Source: G016756615 sp050958605
Lineage (GTDB): Bacteria > Pseudomonadota > Alphaproteobacteria > Rhizobiales > Rhizobiaceae
NCBI RefSeq assembly: GCF_050958605.1
Contig: NZ_JBJHDO010000002.1
Coordinates: 186,001-250,000, forward strand
Direction of reading: 5' to 3'
DNA: 64,000 nucleotides
Shown: piece by piece, positions 34,323 to 42,766 of the stretch
How the letters are laid out: each line of letters starts with the position of its first letter
How positions within the stretch are numbered: the stretch's first letter is position 1
Made by a program: the position numbers and the translations under genes
The notes under the pieces: generated by a model
What the model was told of the DNA's origin: nothing
Databases searched by the model: none
What the model saw: the letters and a program-made list of their open reading frames with translations, nothing else

Positions 34323-34841
34323 TTGAGTGCTGAAGACGAATTGGCGGATCCGTGGCTCGACGGCGAGACCAAGGTGCTGGAGGCGCCGGGAGACCACGGC
34401 GATGAACTGCGCCTGTGGCTTCGGCTCCTGACGTGCACGACACTCGTCGAAACGGAGGTGCGGCGCCGCCTGCGCGAGGAGTTCGATTTCACGCTGCCGC
34501 GCTTCGATCTCCTGGCGCAGCTCGAGCGGGCTCCCGACGGCATGGTGCTGGGCGAGGTATCGAAGCGCATGATGGTGTCGGCCGGCAACATCACGTCGCT
34601 GGTCGACCGACTCGCGCAGAGCGGTCATATCTCCCGCACGACCTCGCCGGCTGACCGGCGCGTACAGATCATCTCGCTGACGCCGTTCGGCCATGCCGAA
34701 TTCCAGAAGATGGCTGCACGGCACGCGGACTGGATCGGCAGCCTCTTCGCCAGCCTGACAGAGCGGGACGGGGCGGCGCTCATGAAGGAACTGGCCAAAC
34801 TCAAACGGTCCATTAGGTTGGGACTCGAGACGGCGGACTAG
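34323..34841 (+). CDS. MarR family regulator, candidate for anthraniloyl-CoA genes
   Basis: A 172-residue MarR-family winged-helix protein. The DNA-binding part (residues about 55-120) has FDLLAQLERAPDGMVLGEVS, MMVSAGNITSLVDRLAQSG and the wing TTSPADRRVQIISLT. MarR proteins of this branch often sense aryl-CoA thioesters (for example BadR or CouR). The start is TTG at 34323, preceded by GGGAGAGACGGC; no upstream ATG fits. A perfect palindrome lies just upstream, and similar sites precede the operons at 38228 and 57284/57564. The target assignment is inference. Confidence 0.85.
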   Translation: MSAEDELADPWLDGETKVLEAPGDHGDELRLWLRLLTCTTLVETEVRRRLREEFDFTLPRFDLLAQLERAPDGMVLGEVSKRMMVSAGNITSLVDRLAQSGHISRTTSPADRRVQIISLTPFGHAEFQKMAARHADWIGSLFASLTERDGAALMKELAKLKRSIRLGLETAD

Positions 34842-34915
34842 ACGGCCGTCTCCAGCCGGCTGACTGCTTCAGCCGGTGGCGAAGAGCAGCGGCCTGGAAG
34901 GAACCGACATTGGGA

Positions 34916-35431
34916 ATGACGATGAACGGCATCACTGCGTTCTTGGCTGGAATTGCCGCATTGTTCGGCGGCCCGGCATATGCCGAGGGATTCAAGATTC
35001 ACGATCTCACAACCGTCGAGGCTGACATAGCTTCGGCATTCGCGCCTGAATTCTATCACTGGGCCATCCCGAATACGATGAGCCTAAGCTGCTGCGACAA
35101 TGAGGAAAACCAGATCATCTCCATCGAGATCGATCGACACACGGACGAGATCGGCCAGGAGAATCGAACCGACGAGACCTACATCGCCGAGATGGAGGAC
35201 ACCTGTACCAATAAAGGTATCCCGTGCCGGATCGAGGACGTTCATGTGGGGACAGGCATCGGCCGCCTCATCACGATATCGCTGGGTGGCGGCATGAAAG
35301 GAGCAAATGTGTTCCTTGTTCGGGATGGAGACCGCCTGACGATTCGTTCGGCAGCGGATGACGCGGACATTGCCCGGAGAAATGCGGAGACGGCGCTGGG
35401 CGCCCTCAAGAAGTCCTTGCTGAGGCCGTAA
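34916..35431 (+). CDS. Exported protein of unknown function
   Basis: A 171-residue protein with a signal peptide (MTMNGITAFLAGIAALFGGP, cleavage likely after AYA near residue 23). The mature part has two adjacent cysteines (SLSCCDNEENQ) and two further cysteines (EDTCTNKGIPCRIED), suggesting disulphides in the periplasm. I chose ATG 34916 with GGAAGGAACC about 12 bases upstream; ATG 34922 is possible. No family is recognised. It follows the MarR gene by 74 bp but need not be related. Confidence 0.65.
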   Translation: MTMNGITAFLAGIAALFGGPAYAEGFKIHDLTTVEADIASAFAPEFYHWAIPNTMSLSCCDNEENQIISIEIDRHTDEIGQENRTDETYIAEMEDTCTNKGIPCRIEDVHVGTGIGRLITISLGGGMKGANVFLVRDGDRLTIRSAADDADIARRNAETALGALKKSLLRP

Positions 35432-35479
35432 CTCATTGCGGGCTGCCGGAGCTGTGGGCGGAAAGCCGACCGGACCGTC

Positions 35480-35881
35480 CTAAAACCACAGGTCCCGGAC
35501 GCATCGACCATCCGGCGGCAAGTCTTCGAATGTGTCCAGTCCGTCGAAGTGGTCGATGGGGAGATCGGCCACGGCTTCTGGCGAGGCGAGTCGAAGGTTG
35601 ACTGCCATACGACGACGACCGTTGGCCTCAAGCCGTAGACCTCGCCAGCACAGCACGCAGCCGCATGAGGGGCAGAAGAGGATCTCCAGTGTGGGATCAT
35701 TCTTCCCTCCGCGAGCGTAGGCGGAGGTTGGTCCGGAGATGCCGATTCTCTGACCTTCATAGTCATACGCCCAGAGCGCACCATAACGACGACAAAGCGT
35801 GCAGTTGCATGCCGTGGCGGAACCGGGATCGCCTGCGAAGGTCCAGCGCGCAGAGCCGCAATGGCAGGAGCCAGTCAGCAT
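35480..35881 (-). CDS. GFA/CENP-V family zinc-binding protein
   Basis: A 133-residue protein of the glutathione-dependent formaldehyde-activating (GFA) family. Zinc ligands are visible: CHC (C6, C8), CNCTLC (C25, C27, C30) and CPSC (C70, C73). Many members bind glutathione adducts, but few have proven activity. GGAGGATAGATT precedes the ATG at 35881. It is divergent from the GntR gene with only about 70 bp between, and a 30-bp palindrome lies in that gap. Confidence 0.88.
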   Translation of the reverse strand: MLTGSCHCGSARWTFAGDPGSATACNCTLCRRYGALWAYDYEGQRIGISGPTSAYARGGKNDPTLEILFCPSCGCVLCWRGLRLEANGRRRMAVNLRLASPEAVADLPIDHFDGLDTFEDLPPDGRCVRDLWF

Positions 35882-35918
35882 AATCTATCCTCCGATCCAG
35901 CGCTCAAGGGCGCTCGTT

Positions 35919-35948
35919 GACATCGTGACATCATGATGTCACGATGTC
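35919..35948. promoter_or_regulatory. Perfect 30-bp palindrome before the GntR start
   Basis: Half-site GACATCGTGACATCA is followed immediately by its exact reverse complement (TGATGTCACGATGTC). Each half also holds a TGACATCA-like repeat. It ends three bases before the ATG of the GntR gene and lies 37 bp from the divergent GFA start, so it is a strong candidate operator for both. Confidence 0.8.
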
Positions 35949-35951
35949 AGT

Positions 35952-36695
35952 ATGAGCATCGAACACGACCACAGCCCACTATACACGAAGGTCGAAGCGG
36001 CTCTGGTTTCCGACATCTCAGCGGGCTTCCTCACTCCGGGTAGCCAGCTGCCGCCGGAAGACGGCTTGATCAAGCGTTTCAGCGTCAGCCGCACGACGGT
36101 GCGCAAAGCGGTTGAAAACCTCGTGGCGCGCGGATTAGTCGAAATCCGGCGCGGCAAAGGCACTTTCGTCGCGCAGCCCAAAATCACCCAGGAGTTGACC
36201 GAGCTGACCGGCTTCGTCGAGGACATGCAGGCGCTCGGTCGTACCCCGACCGCCCGGCTGCTCGATAAGCAAATTGTACCGGCCGATACAGGCGTTGCCC
36301 GGCGGCTCGCTGTGCCATCCGGCACCCTCGTCATGCGGATACAGCGCGTCCGGCTGGCCGATGGCATTGCCATGTCCTTCGATGAAACCTACCTGCCGTG
36401 CGAGATCGGGGAGAAGGTCGTGACGCACGATCTGGAGGCCGAGCCGATCTTCTCGCTGCTCGAAGGCAAGTACGACTTGCCACTCACCGATGCGGAGTAT
36501 CGGCTTGAAGCGGTCACCGCGACGCCGGATGTAGCACAGGCTCTCGCCGTCGATCCCGGCAGCGCGGTCTTCCTGATCGAGCGCACGTCCTACACCGAGG
36601 GGCACCGGCCCATAGACTACGAAAAGCTCCACTATCGCGGTGACCTGATCAGCTTCGTCACCCGCTTGGCCCGGCGTTCGCGCGAACATTCCTGA
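35952..36695 (+). CDS. GntR/HutC family regulator with UTRA domain
   Basis: A 247-residue regulator. The winged-helix N-terminus (residues about 8-75: PGSQLPPEDGLIKRFSVSRT and ARGLVEIRRGKGTFVA) is followed by a UTRA ligand-binding domain (about 90-240). No Shine-Dalgarno sequence fits between the palindrome and the ATG at 35952, so the mRNA may be leaderless or poorly translated. The transporter genes for TauE and DUF1634 proteins follow directly and are likely under its control. Confidence 0.88.
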   Translation: MSIEHDHSPLYTKVEAALVSDISAGFLTPGSQLPPEDGLIKRFSVSRTTVRKAVENLVARGLVEIRRGKGTFVAQPKITQELTELTGFVEDMQALGRTPTARLLDKQIVPADTGVARRLAVPSGTLVMRIQRVRLADGIAMSFDETYLPCEIGEKVVTHDLEAEPIFSLLEGKYDLPLTDAEYRLEAVTATPDVAQALAVDPGSAVFLIERTSYTEGHRPIDYEKLHYRGDLISFVTRLARRSREHS

Positions 36696-36731
36696 CGCGG
36701 AGGCAGAGCAATAGAAACCTTATGGCTCTTC

Positions 36732-37562
36732 GTGGCCGCTTTCGGCGCAAGCGCCCTTGGCGGTGTGCTCGGCATGGCCAGCGGCATTTTCATCGTGCCA
36801 ATGCTCACTCTGCTTTTCGGCGTGGACATTCACGTCGCAATCGGCGCGAGCATCGTTTCGGTGATCGCCTGTTCCTGCGGTAGTGCGGCCCCGTTCCTGA
36901 AAGGCCGCCTGACCAATATCCGGCTTGCCATCGTCCTTGAGACAGCCACCACGCTCGGCGCACTGACCGGCGTGTTTCTCATCGGGATCGTCTCGACGCC
37001 GGTTCTGTATGGCCTGTTCGCGGTCATTCTGGCGCTTTCGGCGAAGCAGATGCTTGCGCGGCGGCGCGAGGTGATCGACGCGAGCGCCCCGAATATGAAG
37101 AGCTGGGCCACCATTCTGCGCCTGCATTCCAGCTTTCCCGATCATGCGACGGGACAGGAGGTGGCCTATCAGGTCGGCCGTATCCCGCTCGGCATGGTGC
37201 TCATGTACGTGGCGGGGTTAATCTCTGCGCTGCTCGGCATCGGCTCCGGCGTCCTGAAAATCCCGGCGATGGACGCCGCCTTGCGACTCCCTATCAAGGT
37301 CTCCTCCGCCACGTCGAATTTCATGATTGGGGTGACGGCGTCCGCCAGCGCGGGTGCCTACTTCATGCGGGGTGATATCGACATTGGCATTGCCGGCCCC
37401 ATTGCACTCGGCTCTGTCGTCGGCGCGCTCGTCGGTGCACGCCTGCTGATCGGGCTTCCGGCCGACAAGTTGCGCGCCTTCTTCGTGGTCGTTCTCGCCC
37501 TGTTGGCGGTTCAGATGCTCCTGAGCGCCTTCGGCATCCATCTTCTCGAAGGAGCAGCATGA
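36732..37562 (+). CDS. TauE/SafE family permease (start codon uncertain)
   Basis: A membrane protein of about 276 residues with eight or so helices and the two family repeats (GGVLGMASGIFIVPML; ISALLGIGSGVLKIPAM). TauE/SafE proteins export sulfite or sulfonates. GTG 36732 is the first ordinary start codon, but it lacks a ribosome site. The family N-terminus (ETLWLFVAAFGAS) is encoded seven codons upstream, beginning at ATA 36711, which has GGAGG at the right distance (36699-36703). Translation may therefore begin at ATA. Confidence 0.85.
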   Translation: MAAFGASALGGVLGMASGIFIVPMLTLLFGVDIHVAIGASIVSVIACSCGSAAPFLKGRLTNIRLAIVLETATTLGALTGVFLIGIVSTPVLYGLFAVILALSAKQMLARRREVIDASAPNMKSWATILRLHSSFPDHATGQEVAYQVGRIPLGMVLMYVAGLISALLGIGSGVLKIPAMDAALRLPIKVSSATSNFMIGVTASASAGAYFMRGDIDIGIAGPIALGSVVGALVGARLLIGLPADKLRAFFVVVLALLAVQMLLSAFGIHLLEGAA

Positions 37563-37873
37563 AGCCCACGTCAAACAATCTTGAGCGGCGGGACCGGATC
37601 GTTGCCGGACTGCTCTGGTACGGAACATGGTTCGCCTCGGCCCTGATCGCTGCGGGCATGCTCTTGGCGGCCTTCGAGCCGTTTGTGGATTCGCTCGCCT
37701 CGCTGAGCGAGTTTGATGCGGTGAAGGCCGGCGTTGCGGTGTTCATTCTCCTGCCGGTCGCTCGGGTGGTGCTTATGCTGACCATCTTCCTGCGCGAGCG
37801 AGATTACGCCTACACCGTTATTGCGGCGCTTGTACTGGCGATCATCGCGGCCGGCGTCATCGTTGAGATCTGA
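37559..37873 (+). CDS. DUF1634 membrane protein
   Basis: A 104-residue membrane protein with three predicted helices (FASALIAAGMLLAAF; AGVAVFILLPVARVVLMLTIF; YTVIAALVLAIIAAGVIV), fitting the DUF1634 family, which is commonly encoded beside TauE/SafE permeases. Its ATG overlaps the permease stop by four bases, so the two are translationally coupled and probably form a transport complex. Substrate unknown. Confidence 0.85.
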   Translation: MKPTSNNLERRDRIVAGLLWYGTWFASALIAAGMLLAAFEPFVDSLASLSEFDAVKAGVAVFILLPVARVVLMLTIFLRERDYAYTVIAALVLAIIAAGVIVEI

Positions 37874-38227
37874 GTCTTGCAAGGCGTAACGGCCTTGGGA
37901 ATTGCGCGACGAAGGAAGGCCACAGAAGGTGGAGAGCGGCTGTCTTACAAGCTGATCAAGGCCCGCCGGAGGAACGATCTTTGGCGCCGCTGGATTTACC
38001 GCGAGGATGCATGATCAGGTTCGAAATCCGCCTGATGCCGTCCACAGTTCCGAGACCAAGCGGCAGGCATTGACCACCAGGTTCGAAACGGGGCCTTGGC
38101 GTTCGGCCCTTGCGCAAAAAAACTTTAAGCTTGAAGTTTTTTTGCGCCCAGTCCATCTTGCCGGGGCGCGGCTTTGGACCATCTTCCTCGGCCGGCACCG
38201 TCAAGCGCGCGGATTGGGAGAACGGCC
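37874..38227. other. Intergenic region upstream of the anthraniloyl-CoA operon
   Basis: This 354-bp stretch has no recognisable gene. It contains a short direct repeat CAGGTTCGAAA (near 38017 and 38081) and the long palindrome described separately at 38112-38147. The remaining sequence shows no clear structure. Confidence 0.4.
38112..38147. promoter_or_regulatory. Long palindrome with MarR-type core before the monooxygenase operon
   Basis: The arms GCGCAAAAAAACTT (38112-38125) and AAGTTTTTTTGCGC (38134-38147) are exact inverses around TAAGCTTG. The core CTTTAAGCTTGAAG (38123-38136) differs by one base from the palindrome upstream of the MarR gene at 34268. It lies 80 bp before the monooxygenase start. 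The GC stem and T run could also act as a terminator for upstream transcription. Confidence 0.6.
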
Positions 38228-40552
38228 ATGCGAATTGTCTGTATCGGTGGCGGACCGGCAGGGCTCTACTTCGCGCTGCTGATGAAGAGCCGGCATCCGC
38301 AGCATCGCATCACCGTCGTGGAGCGCAACCGCCCCTACGACACTTTCGGCTGGGGCGTCGTCTTCTCCGACGCCACTATGCAGTCGATGCGACAGTGGGA
38401 CCCGAAGACCGCCGCTTCGATAGAAGATGCCTTCAATCACTGGGACGATATCGAACTGGTCTTCAAGGGCCGCAAGATCCGCACCACCGGGCACGGCTTC
38501 GTCGGCATCGGTCGCAAGAAGATGCTGAACATTCTGCAGGACCGCTGTGTCGAGCTCGGCGTCGAACTGGTCTTCGACCGCGAGGTTGAGAGCGACGAGG
38601 AATTTACGGATGCCGACCTCATCATCTCGTCTGACGGCGTGAATTCGAGGATGCGTGCAAAGTACTCTGAATTCTACAAGCCCGACATGATTATCCGCCC
38701 CAACCGCTATGTCTGGCTGGGCACGGACAAGGGCTTCGATGCCTTCACCTTCGATTTCCGCAAGACCGAGCACGGCTGGTTCCAGGCGCATATCTACCGC
38801 TTCGACGCCACCACCTCGACCTTCATCGTCGAGACCACCGAGGACGTGTTCAAGGCCCATGGTCTCGACGCCATGGACCAGGACCAGTCCATCGCGTTTT
38901 GCGAAAAGCTCTTTGCCGAAACCCTCGACGGGCATCGGCTGATAACCAATGCCCGCCATATGCGTGGCTCGGCCTGGCTGAATTTCGGGCGGCTGGTCTG
39001 CGAGAAATGGAGCCATTTCAACGGTCGCAGCCATGTCGTGCTGATGGGCGACAGCGCCCATACGGCTCATTTCGCCATCGGTTCCGGCACCAAGCTCGCC
39101 ATCGACGACGCGATCGAGCTGACGCGGCAGTTCGACATCGCCGGCCACGAGGCAAGCAACATTCCGGCAGTGCTCGCCGCCTACGAAGAAGTGCGCCGGG
39201 TCGACGTCGCGCGGATCCAGAATGCCGCGCGCAACGCGATGGAATGGTTCGAGGTGGTGGGCACGCGCTACGCCGACACGCTGGAACCCGAGCAGTTCAT
39301 GTATTCCATGCTGACCCGCTCGCAGCGCATCAGCCACGAGAATCTCAGGCTGCGCGACAAGACTTGGCTGGAAGGCTACGAACGCTGGTTCGCCGAGCGC
39401 TCCGGCGTGATATCCGCGCCTAACGGAGTGGTCCCGCCGCCCATGTTCACGCCGTTCAGGGTGCGGAACTTGGCGCTCCGCAATCGCATCATCGTTTCGC
39501 CCATGGCGATGTATTCGGCGGTCGACGGCGTCCCCAACGATTTCCACCTCGTGCATCTCGGCGCGCGCGCCATGGGCGGCGCGGCGCTGATCTTCCCGGA
39601 GATGACCTGCGTCTCGCCGGATGCCCGCATCACGCCGGGTTGCCTCGGCCTCTGGAACGACGAACAGGCGCAAGCCTGGAAACGGGTCGTCGATTTCGTC
39701 CATCAGGCGACGCCTGCGCGGATCGGCATCCAGCTCGGCCATGCCGGCCGTAAGGGCGCGACGCGTGTCGCCTGGGAAGGCATCGATCAGCCGCTCGACG
39801 AGGGGGCCTGGCCGCTGATCTCGGCTTCGGCGATTCCATATCTCGAAAACTCCGACTGCCCGCGCGCCATGACACGGGAAGACATGGATCGCGTGATTGC
39901 CGATTTCGTCGCTGCGGCCAAGCGTGCCGCCGCGTTGGGCTTCGATATTCTCGAACTCCATGCAGCCCACGGCTATCTCCTGTCGAGCTTCCTGTCGCCG
40001 CTCACCAATCTTCGCGACGACGAGTATGGCGGCGACCACGAGGGGCGGGCGCGCTTTCCGCTCGAGGTTTTCCGGGCGATCCGCGCCGCATGGCCGGAGG
40101 ACAGACCGACGTCCGTGCGGCTCTCGACGCATGACTGGTGCGAGGGCGGTAACACGCCCGAGGATGCGGCGATCTTCGCGGCAATGTTCAAGGAGGCCGG
40201 CGCCGACCTGATCGACTGTTCGTCGGGCCAGGTGGTGAAGGACGACAAGCCGGTTTACGGGCGTCTCTACCAGACGCCCTTTTCCGACAAGATCCGCAAC
40301 GAGATCCGCGTGCCGACGATCGCGGTCGGTGCGATCTCCGAAGCCGATCACGCCAATTCGATCATCGCGGCCGGCCGCGCCGATCTGTGCGCGATCGCAC
40401 GACCACACCTGGCCGACCCATCCTTCGTTCTGCATGAGGCCGCCAAGATCGGCTTTGCCGACCAAACCTGGCCCAAGCAGTATCTTTCAGCGCGGACCCA
40501 GTATGAGAACAATCTCGCTCGGGCGGCAGCCGAAGCGGACAAATCGCGATGA
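38228..40552 (+). CDS. Anthraniloyl-CoA (2-aminobenzoyl-CoA) monooxygenase/reductase
   Basis: A 774-residue two-domain flavoenzyme. Residues about 1-395 are an FAD-dependent aromatic hydroxylase (GGGPAGLYFALLMKS near residue 7, and GDSAHTAHFAIGSGTKLA); residues about 403-765 are an old-yellow-enzyme-type NADH:flavin oxidoreductase (FTPFRVRNLALRNRI, QLGHAGRKG). In Azoarcus evansii this architecture hydroxylates and then reduces 2-aminobenzoyl-CoA; close relatives act on salicylyl-CoA. The ligase at 57564 and kynA at 59186 favour 2-aminobenzoyl-CoA. It is the first gene of a six-gene operon. Confidence 0.9.
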   Translation: MRIVCIGGGPAGLYFALLMKSRHPQHRITVVERNRPYDTFGWGVVFSDATMQSMRQWDPKTAASIEDAFNHWDDIELVFKGRKIRTTGHGFVGIGRKKMLNILQDRCVELGVELVFDREVESDEEFTDADLIISSDGVNSRMRAKYSEFYKPDMIIRPNRYVWLGTDKGFDAFTFDFRKTEHGWFQAHIYRFDATTSTFIVETTEDVFKAHGLDAMDQDQSIAFCEKLFAETLDGHRLITNARHMRGSAWLNFGRLVCEKWSHFNGRSHVVLMGDSAHTAHFAIGSGTKLAIDDAIELTRQFDIAGHEASNIPAVLAAYEEVRRVDVARIQNAARNAMEWFEVVGTRYADTLEPEQFMYSMLTRSQRISHENLRLRDKTWLEGYERWFAERSGVISAPNGVVPPPMFTPFRVRNLALRNRIIVSPMAMYSAVDGVPNDFHLVHLGARAMGGAALIFPEMTCVSPDARITPGCLGLWNDEQAQAWKRVVDFVHQATPARIGIQLGHAGRKGATRVAWEGIDQPLDEGAWPLISASAIPYLENSDCPRAMTREDMDRVIADFVAAAKRAAALGFDILELHAAHGYLLSSFLSPLTNLRDDEYGGDHEGRARFPLEVFRAIRAAWPEDRPTSVRLSTHDWCEGGNTPEDAAIFAAMFKEAGADLIDCSSGQVVKDDKPVYGRLYQTPFSDKIRNEIRVPTIAVGAISEADHANSIIAAGRADLCAIARPHLADPSFVLHEAAKIGFADQTWPKQYLSARTQYENNLARAAAEADKSR

Positions 40553-41322
40553 AACGGCACGCCTTCGTCACCGGGGCGGGGACGGGCATCGGTCGCGCGG
40601 TCGCGCTCACGCTCGCCCGAGAGGGAATGTTCGTGTCGCTTGCCGGGCGGCGAGCCGGACCGCTCAGGGACGTGGCGAAGGAGATCGCAGCGCAAAACGG
40701 CGAGAGCATCGTCCTTGATAGCTTCGACGTAACCGATCCACGCGCGGTCGAACGCGGCGTGACCGAAGCCCTGGCGAAAGGCGGCGAAGTTGCCGTCCTT
40801 GTCAACAATGCCGGCGAGGCGCCGTCCGCGCCATTCGAGAAGACCGGGGCGGACTTGTGGAACCGAGTGCTCGGGGTCGATCTCACCGGGGCTTTCCACG
40901 TCACTCAGGCCTTGCTGCACTCGATCCGCCGCGCCGGCAACGGTCGTATCGTCAATATTGCGAGCACGGCCGGCTTGACCGGCTATCCATATGTCTCGGC
41001 CTATTGCGCGGCAAAGCATGGGCTCGTCGGCCTTACCCGGTCATTGGCGCTCGAGCTTGCGCGCACCGATGTCACCGTGAATGCCGTTTGTCCCGGCTTC
41101 ACCGAGACGCCGCTGATCGACGCGGCCGTGGAGACCATCGCCGGCAAGACGGGCCGCAGCCACGAGGAGGCCCGGGCGAGTCTCGCCGGCGTCAATCCGC
41201 AGGGGCGGCTGGTGACGGCGGAAGAAGTCGCCGACACCGTCCGCTGGCTGGTCTCGCCCGCATCGAAGTCTATCACCGGTCAGGCGATCGCCGTTGCCGG
41301 CGGCGAAGTCATGGGAGGCTAG
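40549..41322 (+). CDS. SDR family dehydrogenase (3-hydroxyacyl-CoA dehydrogenase-like)
   Basis: A 257-residue classical SDR with TGAGTGIG at residues 9-16, NNAG near 85, catalytic serine in VNIASTAG and the YCAAK tyrosine/lysine pair near 148. It overlaps the monooxygenase stop by four bases (ATGA). In this beta-oxidation-like operon it is the best candidate for the hydroxyacyl-CoA dehydrogenase step, since no HAD-type dehydrogenase is present. The exact substrate is inferred only from context. Confidence 0.88.
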   Translation: MKRHAFVTGAGTGIGRAVALTLAREGMFVSLAGRRAGPLRDVAKEIAAQNGESIVLDSFDVTDPRAVERGVTEALAKGGEVAVLVNNAGEAPSAPFEKTGADLWNRVLGVDLTGAFHVTQALLHSIRRAGNGRIVNIASTAGLTGYPYVSAYCAAKHGLVGLTRSLALELARTDVTVNAVCPGFTETPLIDAAVETIAGKTGRSHEEARASLAGVNPQGRLVTAEEVADTVRWLVSPASKSITGQAIAVAGGEVMGG

Positions 41323-41389
41323 GGGCAGCGGACCGCGAAAAGCGGGCGCGGTATCGGCGGATCTGGTGCGTGAAAGGGAGGAGACGGAA

Positions 41390-41842
41390 ATGGCAAGAGA
41401 GCTTGAGAAGGGTATCACCCGCAATGGAAGCGGCGTGAACGGAAAAAGCTGGAACATATTGGGGCAGGTCTATTTTCCGAAAGCCGTCTGCGAATCGACA
41501 TTCGCTTTCGAGACCAACAGCGAGCCCGGGCAATTCGTGCCGGTCCACATCCACCCGACCCAGGACGAGTTCATCCTGGTTCAGGAGGGCGAGTTGGACC
41601 TCAAGCTCGATGGTGAATGGGTGAAGGCGCAGGCCGGAGATCTGGTGCGCATGCCGCGCGGCATCCCGCACGGCTATTTCAACAAATCCGATAAGCCGAC
41701 ACGGGCGCTGTTCTGGGTCTCGCCGGCCGGCATGCTCGAGCAACTGTTCGAGAAGCTCGATAATCTGGGCGATCCCGAGGAGGTGGTGAAAGTGTCGGCC
41801 GAACACGAGGTGCAGTTCCTGCCGCCGGCCGCGAATGAATAA
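41390..41842 (+). CDS. Cupin domain protein
   Basis: A 150-residue single-domain cupin. The two cupin motifs are visible: HIHPTQDEFILVQEGELDL (motif 1, metal-binding histidines and glutamate) and PRGIPHGYFN (motif 2). It may bind a metal and act on a cyclic or aromatic intermediate. The start at 41390 follows GGGAGGAGACGGAA. It lies between the SDR and hydratase genes of the anthraniloyl-CoA operon, and its role there is not established. Confidence 0.85.
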   Translation: MARELEKGITRNGSGVNGKSWNILGQVYFPKAVCESTFAFETNSEPGQFVPVHIHPTQDEFILVQEGELDLKLDGEWVKAQAGDLVRMPRGIPHGYFNKSDKPTRALFWVSPAGMLEQLFEKLDNLGDPEEVVKVSAEHEVQFLPPAANE

Positions 41843-41922
41843 ACGGCAGGCGCGCTGATCGGCCAGGAAATAAGGCTGCCGGGCGGCAAGCGCGGCAGCA
41901 TGACACAAGGGATGAAACAACG

Positions 41923-42765
41923 ATGACCAACCCCATGCAGGACAAGAAGCGTCCCTTCAAGGGCCACAAGGCCACGCATTTCCTGTTCGAGACGGACGAA
42001 GACGGGCGGGTCGCGACGATCACGCTCAACCGCCCTGAGAAGAAGAACCCTCTGACCTTTGAAAGCTATGAGGAATTGGGCGATCTCTTTCGCGCTCTCG
42101 CTCGCGCGAGCGACGTACGCGTTGTGGTTCTTGCCGGCGCTGGCGGCAACTTCTGCTCCGGCGGAGACGTGTTCGAGATCATCGAGCCGCTGACGCGCAT
42201 GACGATGCCCGATCTCCTTGCCTTTACGCGGATGACGGGCGATCTCGTCAGACAGATCCGCGCCTGCCCGCAGCCGGTCATAGCCGTCGTGGACGGCGTC
42301 TGCGCCGGTGCCGGAGCGATCCTCGCCATGGCATCGGATCACCGTATCGCGACGCCGGAAACCAAGACAGCATTCCTGTTCACCCGCGTCGGTCTCGCCG
42401 GCGCCGACATGGGGGCCTGCGGGATCCTTCCGCGCATCATCGGGCAGGGACGGGCCGCCGAGCTCCTCTTCACCGGGCGCGCCATGACGGCCGTGGAAGG
42501 CCACGCCTGGGGTTTCTACAATTCGCTGCATGACGCCGCGTCCCTGCACGAGGAGGCCCATCGTTTCGCGCGCATGCTGGCCGATGGCCCGTGGTTCGCC
42601 CATTCCATGACCAAAAAGATGCTCGACCAGGAGTGGTCGATGGGCATCGAGGAAATGCTGGAGCACGAGGCGCAGGCCCAGGCCATCTGTATGGCGACCG
42701 GCGATTTCCGCCGTGCCTTCGAAGGCTTCGCCGGCAAGTCTAAACCCGACTTCCAGGGGAACTGA
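41923..42765 (+). CDS. Enoyl-CoA hydratase family protein
   Basis: A 280-residue crotonase-fold protein. The oxyanion-hole segments are NFCSGGDVFEIIEPL and VDGVCAGAGAILAMASDHRI, with the later GLAGADMGACGILPRIIGQG. The glutamates of ordinary enoyl-CoA hydratase are partly replaced, as in members working on alicyclic acyl-CoAs. In this operon it probably hydrates or opens the ring-reduced product. The next gene starts one base after its stop. Confidence 0.88.
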   Translation: MTNPMQDKKRPFKGHKATHFLFETDEDGRVATITLNRPEKKNPLTFESYEELGDLFRALARASDVRVVVLAGAGGNFCSGGDVFEIIEPLTRMTMPDLLAFTRMTGDLVRQIRACPQPVIAVVDGVCAGAGAILAMASDHRIATPETKTAFLFTRVGLAGADMGACGILPRIIGQGRAAELLFTGRAMTAVEGHAWGFYNSLHDAASLHEEAHRFARMLADGPWFAHSMTKKMLDQEWSMGIEEMLEHEAQAQAICMATGDFRRAFEGFAGKSKPDFQGN

Positions 42766-42766
42766 G

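Noticed and set aside
38017..38035. GGTTCGAAATCC resembling a tRNA T-arm
   Set aside because: No acceptor, D or anticodon stems can be formed around it; a similar GGTTCGAAA recurs about 65 bp later as a simple direct repeat.
38201..40465. Long open frame of about 750 codons on the minus strand
   Set aside because: It is antisense to the two-domain monooxygenase/reductase; its translation has no domain signature and reflects high G+C codon bias.
38228..40552. Salicylyl-CoA 5-hydroxylase as the primary name
   Set aside because: The architecture allows it, but the 2-aminobenzoate-CoA ligase, kynA and the shared palindrome favour 2-aminobenzoyl-CoA; not fully excluded.
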